Assembly: GCA_019419995.1 (NCBI GenBank)
Contig: JAHZHZ010000011.1
Coordinates: 1-64,000 of the forward strand
Reading direction: 5' to 3'
Source: Clostridiales bacterium
GTDB lineage: Bacteria; Bacillota; Clostridia; Christensenellales; Aristaeellaceae
DNA: 64,000 bases
The notes under the pieces were generated by a model. The model ran no database searches. It was not told the DNA's origin and saw nothing but the letters and a program-made list of their open reading frames with translations. The translations under genes and the position numbers were made by a program. Position 1 is the stretch's first letter; each line of letters opens with the position of its first letter. Shown here one piece after another: positions 51,123 to 60,390 of this stretch.

Positions 51123-52874
51123 ATGCAGATCACGGATGGATTGATGCTCTTCGGAGGGCTGGCAATGTTCCTGTATGGAATGAGCATCATGGGTAGCTCG
51201 CTGGAAAAATGTGCAGGCAATCAGCTCAAATCCATACTTACCAGATTGACTTCCAGCCGCCTCAACGGATTCCTGTTGGGTTTGGTTGTTACGGCGGTCA
51301 TTCAGTCCTCGTCAGCCACGACGGTCATGGTGGTGGGTTTTGTTAATTCCGGATTAATGACACTGGCTCAGTCGGTGTATATCATCATGGGCGCGAACGT
51401 CGGAACATCTGTCACATCCTGGTTGTTGAGCCTGACGGGTGTCAGTGGCGATGCATGGTATATCACCATGCTCAAGCCGTCTAGTTTTACGCCTGTGCTG
51501 GCGCTTGTCGGCATTGTGCTGCATCTCTTTTCCAAACAGCAGCGCAAGAAGGATGCGGCGGGGATCTTGCTTGGCTTTGCTATTTTGATGTTTGGTATGG
51601 AGACCATGTCCGATGCAGTGGCACCTTTGGCCAATGTGCCGCAATTTACCAGCATCATGACGATGTTTTCCAATCCTATCATGGGTGTATTGGCTGGCGC
51701 ATTGCTCACGGCGATCATACAATCTTCTTCCGCTTCCGTGGGTATTCTGCAGGCACTCTCTCTTACAGGAAGCATCAGTTATGCCACAGCTATCCCGGTG
51801 ATCATGGGACAGAACATCGGTACTACCGTCACGGCGCTGATTTCCTCTGTGGGGGCCACAAAAGATGCGCGCCGCGCCTCCATGGTGCATTTGACCTTTA
51901 ATATTGTAGGCACGCTGGTATGGCTGACCCTCTTTAATGTGGCTAATGCCGTTTTTCAATTTCCTTTTACGGAAAGCGCAATTACCCCGCTGGGTATCGC
52001 GGTGGTACACACTTCCTTTAATCTGCTCTCTACAATGACATTAATGCCCTTTGGCGATCAACTAGCCGCATTGGCGCGAAAAATGGTGCCGGACAGCAAG
52101 TCTGCGGAGGACATGCGTCTGTTGGATGAACGCCTGTTCGTTACCCCGAGCGTGGCTTTGGAGCGAGCTCATGAAATGCTGTTGGAAATGGCGCATAAGA
52201 GCATGAATGCGTTGAAGGAAGCTATGGGGCTGTTCGTAAACTATGATGCTTCCCTGGCGCAGCATGTGGCAGATGTGGAAAATGAGGTGGATGTTTACGA
52301 AGATAAACTGGGCAGCTATCTGGTCAAACTATCTTCTCATTCCATGAGTGAGGAAAATGCACATGAGCTGTCTAAATATCTGCACATGATCGGCGACTTG
52401 GAGCGCCTGAGCGATCATGCAGTGAACCTGACGGAATCTGCTCAGGAAATTCATGATAAGAAGCTGGAATTTACACCTGAAACCCGTAGAGAACTGCATA
52501 CTATCATGGCGGCCGTGGAGGAAATTATGCGGTATGCCATGGAGAGTTTGGAAAAGGATGATTTGGAAATTGCCTCTCAGGTGGAACCTTTGGAGCAGGT
52601 GATCGACTTGATCAATAAAACCATTCGGAGCAGGCATATCGGTCGTCTGACTCATGCAGAGTCAACCATTGAGATGGGCTTTGTACTCTCAGACATCCTT
52701 TCCAATCTGGAGCGCGTGGCAGATCACTGCTCTAATTTGGCGGCGTGCCTGATCGAAATTGCTAACAACAGTTTGGATATGCACGAATACACCATTCAGG
52801 TCAAGAATAATCAGGAAAAATTCGGTAAGCGCTTTGAAGAATTCCGTGAACGCTTTGCATTAGATTCGATTTAA
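51123..52874 (+). CDS. Na/Pi-cotransporter family protein with PhoU-like domain
   Basis: A 583-residue protein of the NptA/YjbB class. Membrane segments cover about residues 5-315 and contain two inverted QSSSA repeats (VIQSSSATTVMVVGF near 55-70 and IIQSSSASVGILQ near 200-212), the phosphate/sodium signature. A cytoplasmic all-helical PhoU-like domain covers about 350-560. It imports or exports phosphate coupled to sodium. The start at 51123 has GTGGGGGA upstream; the earlier frame start at 51081 has no ribosome site. Confidence 0.92.
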   Translation: MQITDGLMLFGGLAMFLYGMSIMGSSLEKCAGNQLKSILTRLTSSRLNGFLLGLVVTAVIQSSSATTVMVVGFVNSGLMTLAQSVYIIMGANVGTSVTSWLLSLTGVSGDAWYITMLKPSSFTPVLALVGIVLHLFSKQQRKKDAAGILLGFAILMFGMETMSDAVAPLANVPQFTSIMTMFSNPIMGVLAGALLTAIIQSSSASVGILQALSLTGSISYATAIPVIMGQNIGTTVTALISSVGATKDARRASMVHLTFNIVGTLVWLTLFNVANAVFQFPFTESAITPLGIAVVHTSFNLLSTMTLMPFGDQLAALARKMVPDSKSAEDMRLLDERLFVTPSVALERAHEMLLEMAHKSMNALKEAMGLFVNYDASLAQHVADVENEVDVYEDKLGSYLVKLSSHSMSEENAHELSKYLHMIGDLERLSDHAVNLTESAQEIHDKKLEFTPETRRELHTIMAAVEEIMRYAMESLEKDDLEIASQVEPLEQVIDLINKTIRSRHIGRLTHAESTIEMGFVLSDILSNLERVADHCSNLAACLIEIANNSLDMHEYTIQVKNNQEKFGKRFEEFRERFALDSI

Positions 52875-52948
52875 TCCCAACAAAGCCTGTAATCCGTTAT
52901 GGATGCAGGAAGATCCTATCTTTCATGGCGCAATGATCATAAAATAAA

Positions 52949-52984
52949 AAGGCGATCTCCCCCTGTATTGGGTGGAGATCGCTT
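52949..52984 (+). terminator. terminator of the Na/Pi cotransporter gene
   Basis: AAGGCGATCTCC pairs with GGAGATCGCTTT, followed by ATTGT. An A5 on the other side means it can also serve the minus-strand gene ending at 53049. Confidence 0.8.
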
Positions 52985-53048
52985 TATTGTGACATGAGAT
53001 CAAAATTGTCTCGCGGTCAATCCGACGTGAATAGGTCAGAAGCTTAGT

Positions 53049-53270
53049 TTATTCCGTAAAGGTATATTTGACAAAGTTTCCCTTCCCGTCTCCGGTGGTA
53101 ATTACCGTGTCCCCGTTTGCATTGATCAGACTGTCCATAATAGGATAGGAACCGTGGGATTTTACATAGGCTTCGGGGCTTTCTGCCTGGATCTCCAGGA
53201 ATTCTTTTTTATCGTGATTGTCGCCCCCGCAAGGATTGATGGTTTGAATCAAAACTTCGTAATTATTCAT
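53049..53270 (-). CDS. small hypothetical protein, 73 residues
   Basis: A short frame starting MNNYEVLIQTINPCGG with AAAGGCGG upstream (53270 start). It contains the phrases FLEIQAESPEAYVKSHG and SLINANGDTVITTGDGKGNFVKYTFTE. The composition is that of a real soluble protein with a strand-rich C terminus. I do not recognise the family. It faces the Na/Pi cotransporter gene and has its own space, so it is probably expressed alone. Confidence 0.65.
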   Translation of the reverse strand: MNNYEVLIQTINPCGGDNHDKKEFLEIQAESPEAYVKSHGSYPIMDSLINANGDTVITTGDGKGNFVKYTFTE

Positions 53271-53448
53271 GCTATGAGCCGCCTTTCCATCACTAAAAAT
53301 GTCGTTCTGGCATATATTTAAACGTGAATTCAATGCCTTAAACAGGAATTTAAATTTCCTAAGGTGCCCTAAAAGTTCATTTGCCGCGATGAGAAATATT
53401 TTTGCGTGAGGGGGAAATAATGAGGAGTAAATCCTTAGGTTTTAACGG

Positions 53449-53477
53449 TTTACAAACCAGGGCTTCTGTGGTATACT
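53449..53477 (+). promoter_or_regulatory. promoter of smpB
   Basis: TTTACA (53449-53454) and TATACT (53472-53477) with a 17-base spacer, 35 bases before the smpB start. Confidence 0.7.
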
Positions 53478-53511
53478 GAAAGGACAGCGATTGGCGCAAA
53501 GGAGGAGCAGC

Positions 53512-53979
53512 ATGGCGGGCGAGAAAAAGGGAATAAAGATAATTGCCCAGAATAAGCGCGCCCGGCACGACTACTTTGTTCTGGACAGCTGGGAAGCGGG
53601 CATAGAGCTTAAAGGCACGGAAGTTAAATCCATGCGTCTGGGCAAGTGCAATTTAAAGGATTGCTATGCGCAGGTGGTCAATGGGGAAATGCTGGTGCAG
53701 GGTATGCACATCAGTCCCTATGAAAAAGGGAGCTATTACAATACCGACCCATTGCGTCCCAAGCGTCTGTTGATGCACAAGGCAGAGATTCGTAAATGCC
53801 GTCAGCAGGTAATGGAGCAGGGATTGGCGCTGATTCCGTTGCAGGTCTATCTGAAAGAGGGCCGAATGAAATTGGAGCTGGCTCTATGCAAAGGAAAAAA
53901 GCTGTATGATAAGCGGGATGATATGGCCAAGCGCGACGCCAAACGCGAAATTGAGCGCTCTATGAAGGACCGGTACTGA
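53512..53979 (+). CDS. smpB: SsrA-binding protein SmpB
   Basis: A 155-residue protein needed for trans-translation. The N-terminal IIAQNKRARHDYFVLDSWEAGIEL, the RLGKCNLKDCYAQV strand, HISPYEKGSYYNTDPLRPKRLL and the basic C-terminal tail KRDDMAKRDAKREIERSMKDRY match the family. The start at 53512 follows AAAGGAGGAG. It lies 27 bases before the tmRNA gene, its partner, so the pair is likely on one transcript. Confidence 0.97.
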   Translation: MAGEKKGIKIIAQNKRARHDYFVLDSWEAGIELKGTEVKSMRLGKCNLKDCYAQVVNGEMLVQGMHISPYEKGSYYNTDPLRPKRLLMHKAEIRKCRQQVMEQGLALIPLQVYLKEGRMKLELALCKGKKLYDKRDDMAKRDAKREIERSMKDRY

Positions 53980-54006
53980 ATGTGGTTCGTATAGGTGCGC
54001 GGACAT

Positions 54007-54358
54007 GGGCCCGTATTCTGGTTTCGACGGGGGTACGGAGGGTCAGAGAAGCGAGCGGCAGCCCTGAACTGCCTCATCAACGGGACTTAAAATGAACTGA
54101 CAACTACGAAAACGTAGCTTTCGCAGCTTAATCTGCGATCGTCGGCCCTAAGCCTCCTGCGGCGCAGGTCACCGGCGTCATAAAGGCAGGGAACCAGCCG
54201 CCTCAAGCTTTGTGGGCGGTGGGATTTGATGAAGCTACTGAAGTGAGGATCCTGTCTGTGGGAGCCTCATGGAGGGAATGTCAAAACATAGACTGCGCTC
54301 GGAGATGCTCTGGCAATCTGATCTTCGGACAGGGGTTCGACTCCCCTCGGGTCCACCA
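54007..54358 (+). ncRNA. ssrA: transfer-messenger RNA (tmRNA)
   Basis: A 352-base tmRNA. The 5' GGGCCCG pairs with CGGGTCC at the 3' end, followed by ACCA (CCA encoded). GGTTTCGACGGGGGT is the conserved 5' segment and AGGGGTTCGACTCCCCT the T-arm. The tag reading frame runs 54096-54131 and encodes TDNYENVAFAA with a TAA stop; the exact resume codon is not certain. It rescues stalled ribosomes together with SmpB. Confidence 0.96.
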
Positions 54359-54360
54359 AA

Positions 54361-54413
54361 TAAGAATCGTGATTTTGATATAATGCGTATCGAGGCCACG
54401 GTTCTTAATTTTT
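54361..54413 (+). terminator. terminator of ssrA
   Basis: TAAGAATCGTG pairs with CACGGTTCTTA (one G-T pair), followed by ATTTTTG, directly after the mature tmRNA end. Confidence 0.8.
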
Positions 54414-54725
54414 GTTTGTTAAACAGTCTTTTTTAGCTTTTCCATATACATTCAACCAAAAATAAATCCCTGCCGGAATACTTTCCAAGGCAGGGACTTT
54501 GCATTTTAAATGGCGATTGACAATAAAGTAATCGTTATCTATATCTATTGTTTTTCTGGATATGTTTCAAGCTTGCAATTAGAAGTGCAGAGATCTCAAT
54601 TGCTCTTACTACACTCCGCATTTTTTCAGTGATGCAATCGCTCGGAGCTTTTGTTAATGCCCTCATACGCATCTTCCGCTTCAAACAATTGTTGTAGATA
54701 GATTGATTTTAAGGCAAAAAACAAA
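54414..54725. other. AT-rich intergenic stretch after ssrA
   Basis: It holds a second hairpin (54464-54500; AAATCCCTGCC with GGCAGGGACTTT) that could terminate transcription from either side. No gene was seen, and I could not see a copy of the ssrA 3' end as an attachment-site repeat. Confidence 0.45.
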
Positions 54726-54753
54726 TTGACATCCTGCAAGGTTCTGCGATAAT
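54726..54753 (+). promoter_or_regulatory. promoter of the MFS exporter gene
   Basis: TTGACA (54726-54731) and GATAAT (54748-54753), 16 bases apart, giving a leader of about 140 bases. Confidence 0.65.
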
Positions 54754-54780
54754 ATATAAGTAATATAGTACAAAAATATC

Positions 54781-54882
54781 AGGAGGAACAGTGTAGAATG
54801 AATTATCCAATCTGATTTTGGGTCATTTCGGAATACGAAGATTTAGGCGTCATCTAACGGACGTCTAATTGTTGTACCCAAA
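54781..54882 (+). promoter_or_regulatory. leader peptide and nested stems before the MFS gene (candidate attenuator)
   Basis: AGGAGG (54781-54786) precedes a five-codon frame at 54798-54815 (MNYPI then stop). Two bases after its stop begins TTTGGGT (54817-54823), which pairs with ACCCAAA (54876-54882). Inside is a second stem, TTAGGCGTC (54843-54851) with GACGTCTAA (54860-54868). A ribosome on the short frame would block the outer stem. This layout resembles drug-induced attenuators of resistance genes; function is inferred. Confidence 0.45.
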
Positions 54883-54902
54883 GTTCAGAAAGGATAGGAA
54901 CT

Positions 54903-56048
54903 ATGAAGAAAAATTTATATGTGATGTATGCCATGGCACTATTGCAAGGCATGGTTTTTTATGGGCCAATTGCCACGCTGTATCGGCATGCACAGGGTGT
55001 TACAGTTTTTGAAATCACGATCATTGAAAGCATATCTTTGGCTCTGGGCATTCTTTTAGAAATTCCATGGGGAATTATAGCCGACAAAATCGGCTATCGG
55101 AAAACCATGATTTTCTGTTCATCTCTTTATTTTACTTCAAAAATCGTATTTTGGCAGGCAGCTGGGTTTGGGTGGTTTCTGGCAGAGCGCATTATGCTCA
55201 GTGTAGTGCTGGCTGGCTTCTCAGGTGTTGACTCCAGCATTATCTATTTATCCTGCGAAGGAACAAATAGTCAGAAAGCATTTGGGATTTACAGTAGTAT
55301 GAGTATGGCTGGTCTGCTGGTTGCAGCAGCGGTGTTCTCAGTATTTGTGGGAAATGATTATTGGCTAGCTGGTCTGCTGACAGTGATTAGCTACGGAATT
55401 GCAATGGTGCTCTCTTTCGGACTAACCGAAGTGCGTCAGACCGTCTCTGAGGAAACAGCAGTGGAGCCATTTAGCGAGAGTTTCCACCAAATCTTTTCTA
55501 ATCGCACACTTCTTCTGTTTCTTGTTGGCATGGCTTTGCTGTCAGAAGCCCATCAGACGATCACTGTGTTCTTAAATCAGCTTCAGTATGAACGTTGTGG
55601 GTTGAGCGACTCTGTTATCGGTCTGGTGTATATCGTAGCCACACTATTGGGATTGTTGGGAACATATTCTTCAGCCTTTACCAGTCGGGTAGGAATTCGC
55701 CGTTCCTTCGCCCTGTTCTGTGTTCTTGCGGCTTTATCTTGCCTTATACTCGGATCTACGCCCTTGGCACTACCATCTGTAATCAGTGTGTTGCTCCTTC
55801 GTCTCTGCAACACACTATTTCAGCCTCTCTTGCTAGATATCCAAAACCGGCAAATTACAAGCAGGAACCGAGCTACTGCACTTAGCGTCTGTGGTATGCT
55901 GCTGGACAGTATTGCCGTTGGAACAAGTCTGGTTTTTGGCGTACTATCGGATTGGAATTTATCAGCTGCATTTTACTTTGGCAGTGCAATCTGCATCGTT
56001 GGGTTGCTTCTTTTCTTGATATGGCTGAAAAAGGATATGGCACGTTAA
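54903..56048 (+). CDS. MFS transporter
   Basis: A 381-residue major-facilitator protein with about 12 membrane helices. The loop after helix 2 reads PWGIIADKIGYRKTM (the A-motif), and a long central loop follows residue 180. Length and pattern suit a drug/proton antiporter or macrolide-type exporter, but no substrate can be assigned. Upstream is a possible leader-peptide attenuator. Base composition is somewhat more AT-rich than the flanking house-keeping genes and it follows ssrA, a common insertion site, so acquisition by transfer is possible. Confidence 0.88.
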   Translation: MKKNLYVMYAMALLQGMVFYGPIATLYRHAQGVTVFEITIIESISLALGILLEIPWGIIADKIGYRKTMIFCSSLYFTSKIVFWQAAGFGWFLAERIMLSVVLAGFSGVDSSIIYLSCEGTNSQKAFGIYSSMSMAGLLVAAAVFSVFVGNDYWLAGLLTVISYGIAMVLSFGLTEVRQTVSEETAVEPFSESFHQIFSNRTLLLFLVGMALLSEAHQTITVFLNQLQYERCGLSDSVIGLVYIVATLLGLLGTYSSAFTSRVGIRRSFALFCVLAALSCLILGSTPLALPSVISVLLLRLCNTLFQPLLLDIQNRQITSRNRATALSVCGMLLDSIAVGTSLVFGVLSDWNLSAAFYFGSAICIVGLLLFLIWLKKDMAR

Positions 56049-56079
56049 CGTGCCATACTCTGGAATTTTAGTTAAAGGC

Positions 56080-56117
56080 AATGGCGGACAGGTCTTTTTC
56101 AATGGCTGTCTGCCATT
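56080..56117 (+). terminator. terminator of the MFS gene
   Basis: AATGGCGGACAG pairs with CTGTCTGCCATT (one mismatch), followed by GGTTTT. Confidence 0.65.
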
Positions 56118-57605
56118 GGTTTTCCAATCAACATATATGCAAAAAAGTGCGTAGCTTTTTAGGCTACGGGCTGTTTACATTCAGCGCATTATCTCCATAC
56201 AATGCTTTTTTGTATATTAGATTGTGTTGCGGGTACCGCCCTTTTCTCTGTTGTAAATAACGATAACACGGCGACTGTGATCTACCACCCATTCAATTTG
56301 GATTTGAAAGCAAGCAAGGATGTTTCATAGGTAGATAAAGCGCACCAAATTAGCAGAATCCATAATCTCGTTATTATAATGTACCCCCTTTATGCGATGT
56401 ACCATTTTTAGCATTAGGAGGCATTGTATTAAAACAATGGTTGTTGCTATTTTGCTCAAATGTGGGAACTGGTTATGAGGTGTCCCCTCAATGTTGAGAA
56501 TATGTCTGACAGACAGAAAGATGAAAAGGGGGCTTACTGTCGGAGTCGACCAAGAAAAAGGCGGTCAATTCTTGGTTTTAATTATTTTAAATTCACTTTG
56601 CACCATGAAATACATCACAAGCTTGCATGCCTTCGGCGTTGGCTTTTTGAATATAGCTCGCGCCATCGAAGATAGCTGTACAATCTTTCAGACGTGCGTT
56701 TCGAGGCAAAAGAGGGTAGTAGACGTTCAACTTCTATGAAATCTATCGCAGTTCCCAGAATGTATCTGTCTCCCGTTGGGCATCTGTTGGGCATCTGTAT
56801 CGAGCGGAGACGACCATTATAAACGCGATAAGAGCTTCATTCCGATATTGGCGTTAGTGGCTTGAAGATATACCTTATAAGGACGGATTTGGGCTCTGAA
56901 ATACACTCGTTCCATACGACACTGGTTTCTGCCAGATCGGCATTGGATGTGCCGTTCAAGGGGACCTTCATCATTCAGTGCATGGGCAAAATCACTGCAC
57001 ATACCTGTGACAAAGTTGGTGCCTGTCAGGCTTGTATTGGAGAAGTGCTTTCCCTCGCTCAGGTCTTTTTAGTATGCTCTGGATTGCCTACAGAGGGCTT
57101 CTGTCCTAATGATGTACATCGAGATTGACAGGGCTCTTTTGTCTGCGGTGGAGTTCGTCTAAAAATGGCAAAAGCATTCAGGTGAGGCTAGAACTGTCGA
57201 TCATTCTCCTGAATGCGGATTGGAATTGCTGTCAATCATGCCCCCATATTCCGGCCTTTTTTAATATGACTGGCCAGGATGTACACATTATTTAATTGAC
57301 CAAAGATAACAGTAAACTTTGTGCCAATGAATTCCACATCTTTTTTCTGGTCATTGGATGATATCTGATTTGCTGTACTTGTTCAGGGCTAAGGCTCCTT
57401 GAGAAAATAAAAAACGCAGCAAATGGATTCTTGAGCAGCACGCCTTTACTGATGTCGTTGTGCCGCTGCTTTTTTTATCGTTGTTAAGTGAATGTTGAAA
57501 GGACCGTATGGGAAGCATGCATTATAAAGATAAAACTAATCGGTTATCGCTATAAAAAGCAATTTTAAATATGGAGCTTGCATTTTTGTTTTTTGATTAA
57601 AGGGC
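56118..57605. other. 1.5 kb without an intact gene
   Basis: All six frames are broken by frequent stops. The longest short frames (for example 56491-56739 plus, 56862-57128 plus) lack convincing ribosome sites and family patterns. A small hairpin (GTAGC/GCTAC near 56153) and a terminator-like hairpin (57434-57470) with T7 are present. The stretch may be decayed mobile or accessory DNA, but no transposase or integrase remnant was recognised. Confidence 0.5.
57434..57477 (+). terminator. terminator-like hairpin
   Basis: GCAGCAC pairs with GTGCCGCTGC-type arms (bulged), followed by a run of seven T. No intact gene lies upstream of it, which suggests a lost gene. Confidence 0.5.
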
Positions 57606-57634
57606 TTGACAGGTAAAAGTGACAGTGATAAAAT
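57606..57634 (+). promoter_or_regulatory. promoter of the asnB T-box transcript
   Basis: TTGACA (57606-57611) and TAAAAT (57629-57634), 17 bases apart, just upstream of the T-box leader. Confidence 0.75.
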
Positions 57635-57640
57635 GCTCAA

Positions 57641-57928
57641 AAATTCATATAGAAAGCGATGCGGAAGAAGAGTAAGACGGATGCGCTGCATTCCAGAGAG
57701 CGGGCGACGGTGGAAATCCCGCATGGGCGGCCGGATGAAGAACACTTCCAAGTCCAAACCCAACGCAGGCTATGTACTGTCAGTAGGGGCGGCGTGAAGA
57801 CGACACGTTACAATCGTCAGGGTTTGTTTGAACCTGCTGAGAAGTAAATCAGGTGGCACCACGGAGCGGCGGCCTTCGTCCTGAAATCAGGAACGAAGTG
57901 TCGCCGAAATAAGACGGAGGTGCCTTTT
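57641..57928 (+). promoter_or_regulatory. T-box riboswitch 3, specifier AAC (asparagine)
   Basis: Leader of asnB with CCAGAGAG and GGTGGAAA stem I motifs, specifier AAC (57741-57743) and a variant T-box, GGTGGCACCACGG (57852-57864). A strong hairpin follows (about 57866-57905) but has no T run. The T-box core GGCACC (57855-57860) is complementary to GGTGCC (57919-57924), which overlaps the end of the GGAGG ribosome site (57916-57920) and is followed by TTTT and the start codon. Control may therefore act on translation start or on very late termination. Confidence 0.82.
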
Positions 57929-59509
57929 ATGTGTTCTATTTTTGGAATCGAGAGTAGATCCATGGATCCTGCTGTACTCAAAGAATGCTTTGACCGGACG
58001 ATTTCCCGGGGACCGGATATGAGCCAGTTCATTCAGATTCCCTGCGGATATTTGGGCTTTCACCGGCTTGCCATCATGGGTCTGGATCAGAGTGGTATGC
58101 AACCTTTTCGCCTGGACGACGATTATGTGATCTGTAACGGAGAACTGTATGGCTTTCGACCCATTCGTGAAAGGTTGATGGGAAAATACAAATTTATCAG
58201 CCAATCCGACTGCGAAATCCTACTGCCGCTGTATCGGGAGTATGGCCTGGAAATGTTTCATGTGCTGGACGCGGAATTTGCGCTGATCATTTATGACGCA
58301 CAGAGAAACAGCCTGATTGCCGCTCGTGACCCCATTGGAATCCGGCCGTTGTATTTTGGCAGATTGGCGGATGGTGGCATGGCCTTTGCCAGCGAGGCCA
58401 AAAATCTGATGGGCTTGTGCGAAACCATTCTACCGTTTCCACCTGGCTGTTATTGGGCGGACGGTAAGTTTGTCCGCTATGCTGATGTATCCAGAGTGGA
58501 TCAATTTGTGATGGAGGATGAGGATACGGTTTGTGCCCACCTGCACGATTTACTGGTAAAAGGAGTGAAAAAGCGCCTGGATGCGGACGCGCCCCTGGGT
58601 TTCCTCCTCTCCGGAGGCCTGGATTCTTCACTGGTTTGCGCTATTGCACAACGTGAACTCAAGGGGACCATTCGTACCTTTGCTGTGGGCATGGATGTAG
58701 ACGCCATCGATCTGAAGTATGCCCGCCAAGTGGCGAACTATATAGGCAGCGATCATACTGAAGTGATCATTACCAGAGAGCAGGTGTTGAGTGAGTTGCC
58801 CAAGGTGGTGGAATTGCTGGCTACCTATGATATTACCACTATTCGCGCCAGCATGGGCATGTATCTGATATGTAAATACATTCATGAACATACGGATATT
58901 CGCGTGATCATGACTGGCGAGATTTCGGATGAGCTCTTCGGATACAAGTACACCGATTTTGCACCTAACGCCGCCGAATTCCAGCGGGAGGCGCAAAAGC
59001 GCGTGCGGGAGCTGCACATGTACGACGTGCTGCGCGCAGATCGATGTATTTCAGCTAACTCCCTGGAGGCCCGGGTACCCTTTGGAGATCTGGCCTTTGT
59101 GCGCTATGCCATGAGCATTGATCCCGCCCTGAAAATGAACCGCTATAATATGGGCAAATATCTGATTCGTAAAGCGTTTGAAGAGGACCACATTCTGCCC
59201 GAGAACATTCTGTGGCGGCAGAAAGCGGCGTTTTCCGATGCTGTGGGGCATTCCATGGTGGATGATCTCAAGGAATTTGCGCGGCAGAAATATTCCCTGG
59301 GGGAGACTGCCGTAAAGTGTGCGGAGTATGATCATGCCCGCCCCTTTACACGGGAGAGTCTGATGTATCGCGAACTGTTTGAAAAGTTTTATCCGGGACA
59401 GAGTCGGATGGTGGTGGATTTCTGGATGCCTAACCGGAGTTGGCCCGGCTGTGACGTGAACGATCCTTCCGCCCGGGTCTTGAAAAATTATGGTGCCAGC
59501 GGTGTTTGA
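57929..59509 (+). CDS. asnB: asparagine synthetase B (glutamine-hydrolysing)
   Basis: A 526-residue enzyme making asparagine from aspartate, glutamine and ATP. The start ATG at 57929 is required because Cys2 (MCSIFG) is the amidotransferase nucleophile. The N-terminal Ntn domain (about 1-195) and the synthetase domain with PP-loop FLLSGGLDSSLV (about 228-239) and GEISDELFGYKY are complete. It is shorter than Bacillus AsnB (about 630) and nearer the E. coli type. The asparagine T-box upstream supports the assignment. Confidence 0.95.
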   Translation: MCSIFGIESRSMDPAVLKECFDRTISRGPDMSQFIQIPCGYLGFHRLAIMGLDQSGMQPFRLDDDYVICNGELYGFRPIRERLMGKYKFISQSDCEILLPLYREYGLEMFHVLDAEFALIIYDAQRNSLIAARDPIGIRPLYFGRLADGGMAFASEAKNLMGLCETILPFPPGCYWADGKFVRYADVSRVDQFVMEDEDTVCAHLHDLLVKGVKKRLDADAPLGFLLSGGLDSSLVCAIAQRELKGTIRTFAVGMDVDAIDLKYARQVANYIGSDHTEVIITREQVLSELPKVVELLATYDITTIRASMGMYLICKYIHEHTDIRVIMTGEISDELFGYKYTDFAPNAAEFQREAQKRVRELHMYDVLRADRCISANSLEARVPFGDLAFVRYAMSIDPALKMNRYNMGKYLIRKAFEEDHILPENILWRQKAAFSDAVGHSMVDDLKEFARQKYSLGETAVKCAEYDHARPFTRESLMYRELFEKFYPGQSRMVVDFWMPNRSWPGCDVNDPSARVLKNYGASGV

Positions 59510-59542
59510 GGTACATTAGGAAGTAGACGCTCTGAGAAAAAA

Positions 59543-59594
59543 CTGCGCGGGCAATTCAGGTAAAGAAAGAATTGTCCGCGCAGATCCGTTTTTT
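59543..59594 (+). terminator. terminator of asnB
   Basis: CTGCGCGGGCAATTC pairs with GAATTGTCCGCGCAG around an 11-base loop, followed by T6. Confidence 0.88.
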
Positions 59595-59607
59595 AGATGG
59601 TTTAAAT

Positions 59608-60390
59608 TTACAGCAGTTCGATCATGTCTGACAGGCGGTTAAATTTCAGGTCAGGAACAGTATCAGACTGATCGAGCATTTCCTGAGTGGTTTCTCCTGA
59701 CATGACTAGGATAGATAGCATACCACTGCGGATTCCCGTTTCAATATCGGTGTAGAGCCGGTCGCCCACCATGGCCATTTCTTCCACGCGGCAGCCGGTC
59801 CGGCGAAGGGCTGCTTCTACGATGCCTGTGTAGGGCTTGCCTACCACTAGGTCGGGACGCCGGCCCGTGGAAGCCTCAATAAAGGCCATGATAGCGCCGA
59901 TATCAGGCATGAAGCCATCCTCCGTGGGGCAGTTAAAATCCGGATGGGTGGCGATGTAGGGGAGGCCGTGGCGAATAAAATCACAAGCGGCACGCATCTT
60001 TTCATAGGTGAGTGTGGTATCAAAGCCCACTACCACGATGTCCGGATGTTCGTTGTCCAGCGCGATACCGGCTTGCCGGAACTCCTCCAGTAGAAATTCA
60101 TTGCCCAACACAAAAGCTCGCTTTCCGTAAAAGCGCTCCAGTAATTTTTCACAGGTGGCTTCTCCGGAAGTCAGAATTTTATTTTGATCTACCTTCAGAC
60201 CCATGCGCGCCAGCCGCTGCACATAGAAGGCTGCGTTGTGCGAGGAATTGTTGGTGAGAAACAGAAAATCCCGGCCTGTTTGCCGCAGCTTTTCAATAAA
60301 ATCCAGCGAACCTTCGATGAGGTGGTCTCCCAGGTAGAAGGTACCGTCCATATCCAGCAAAAACAGGCGAATGTCTCGAAGGGACTTCAT
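59608..60390 (-). CDS. HAD-IIA family phosphatase (NagD-like)
   Basis: A 260-residue HAD phosphatase with a C2A cap. Motif I is FLLDMDGTFYLGD (11-23), motif II is FLTNNSS, the lysine lies in VVGKPYTG and motif IV in MVGDRLYTDIETG. Family members hydrolyse nucleotide monophosphates or small phosphoesters such as 4-nitrophenyl phosphate. It overlaps the xanthine phosphoribosyltransferase stop by four bases, so a nucleotide-related role is plausible. Confidence 0.9.
   Translation of the reverse strand: MKSLRDIRLFLLDMDGTFYLGDHLIEGSLDFIEKLRQTGRDFLFLTNNSSHNAAFYVQRLARMGLKVDQNKILTSGEATCEKLLERFYGKRAFVLGNEFLLEEFRQAGIALDNEHPDIVVVGFDTTLTYEKMRAACDFIRHGLPYIATHPDFNCPTEDGFMPDIGAIMAFIEASTGRRPDLVVGKPYTGIVEAALRRTGCRVEEMAMVGDRLYTDIETGIRSGMLSILVMSGETTQEMLDQSDTVPDLKFNRLSDMIELL

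Noticed and set aside
54330..54358. ssrA 3' end as an attachment site with a downstream copy
   Set aside because: No second copy of the T-arm or CCA-end sequence was found by eye between 54359 and 57930, so an attL/attR pair is not reported.
56491..57128. short open frames in the gap before asnB
   Set aside because: No ribosome sites, atypical composition and no recognised motifs; treated as non-coding or decayed sequence.
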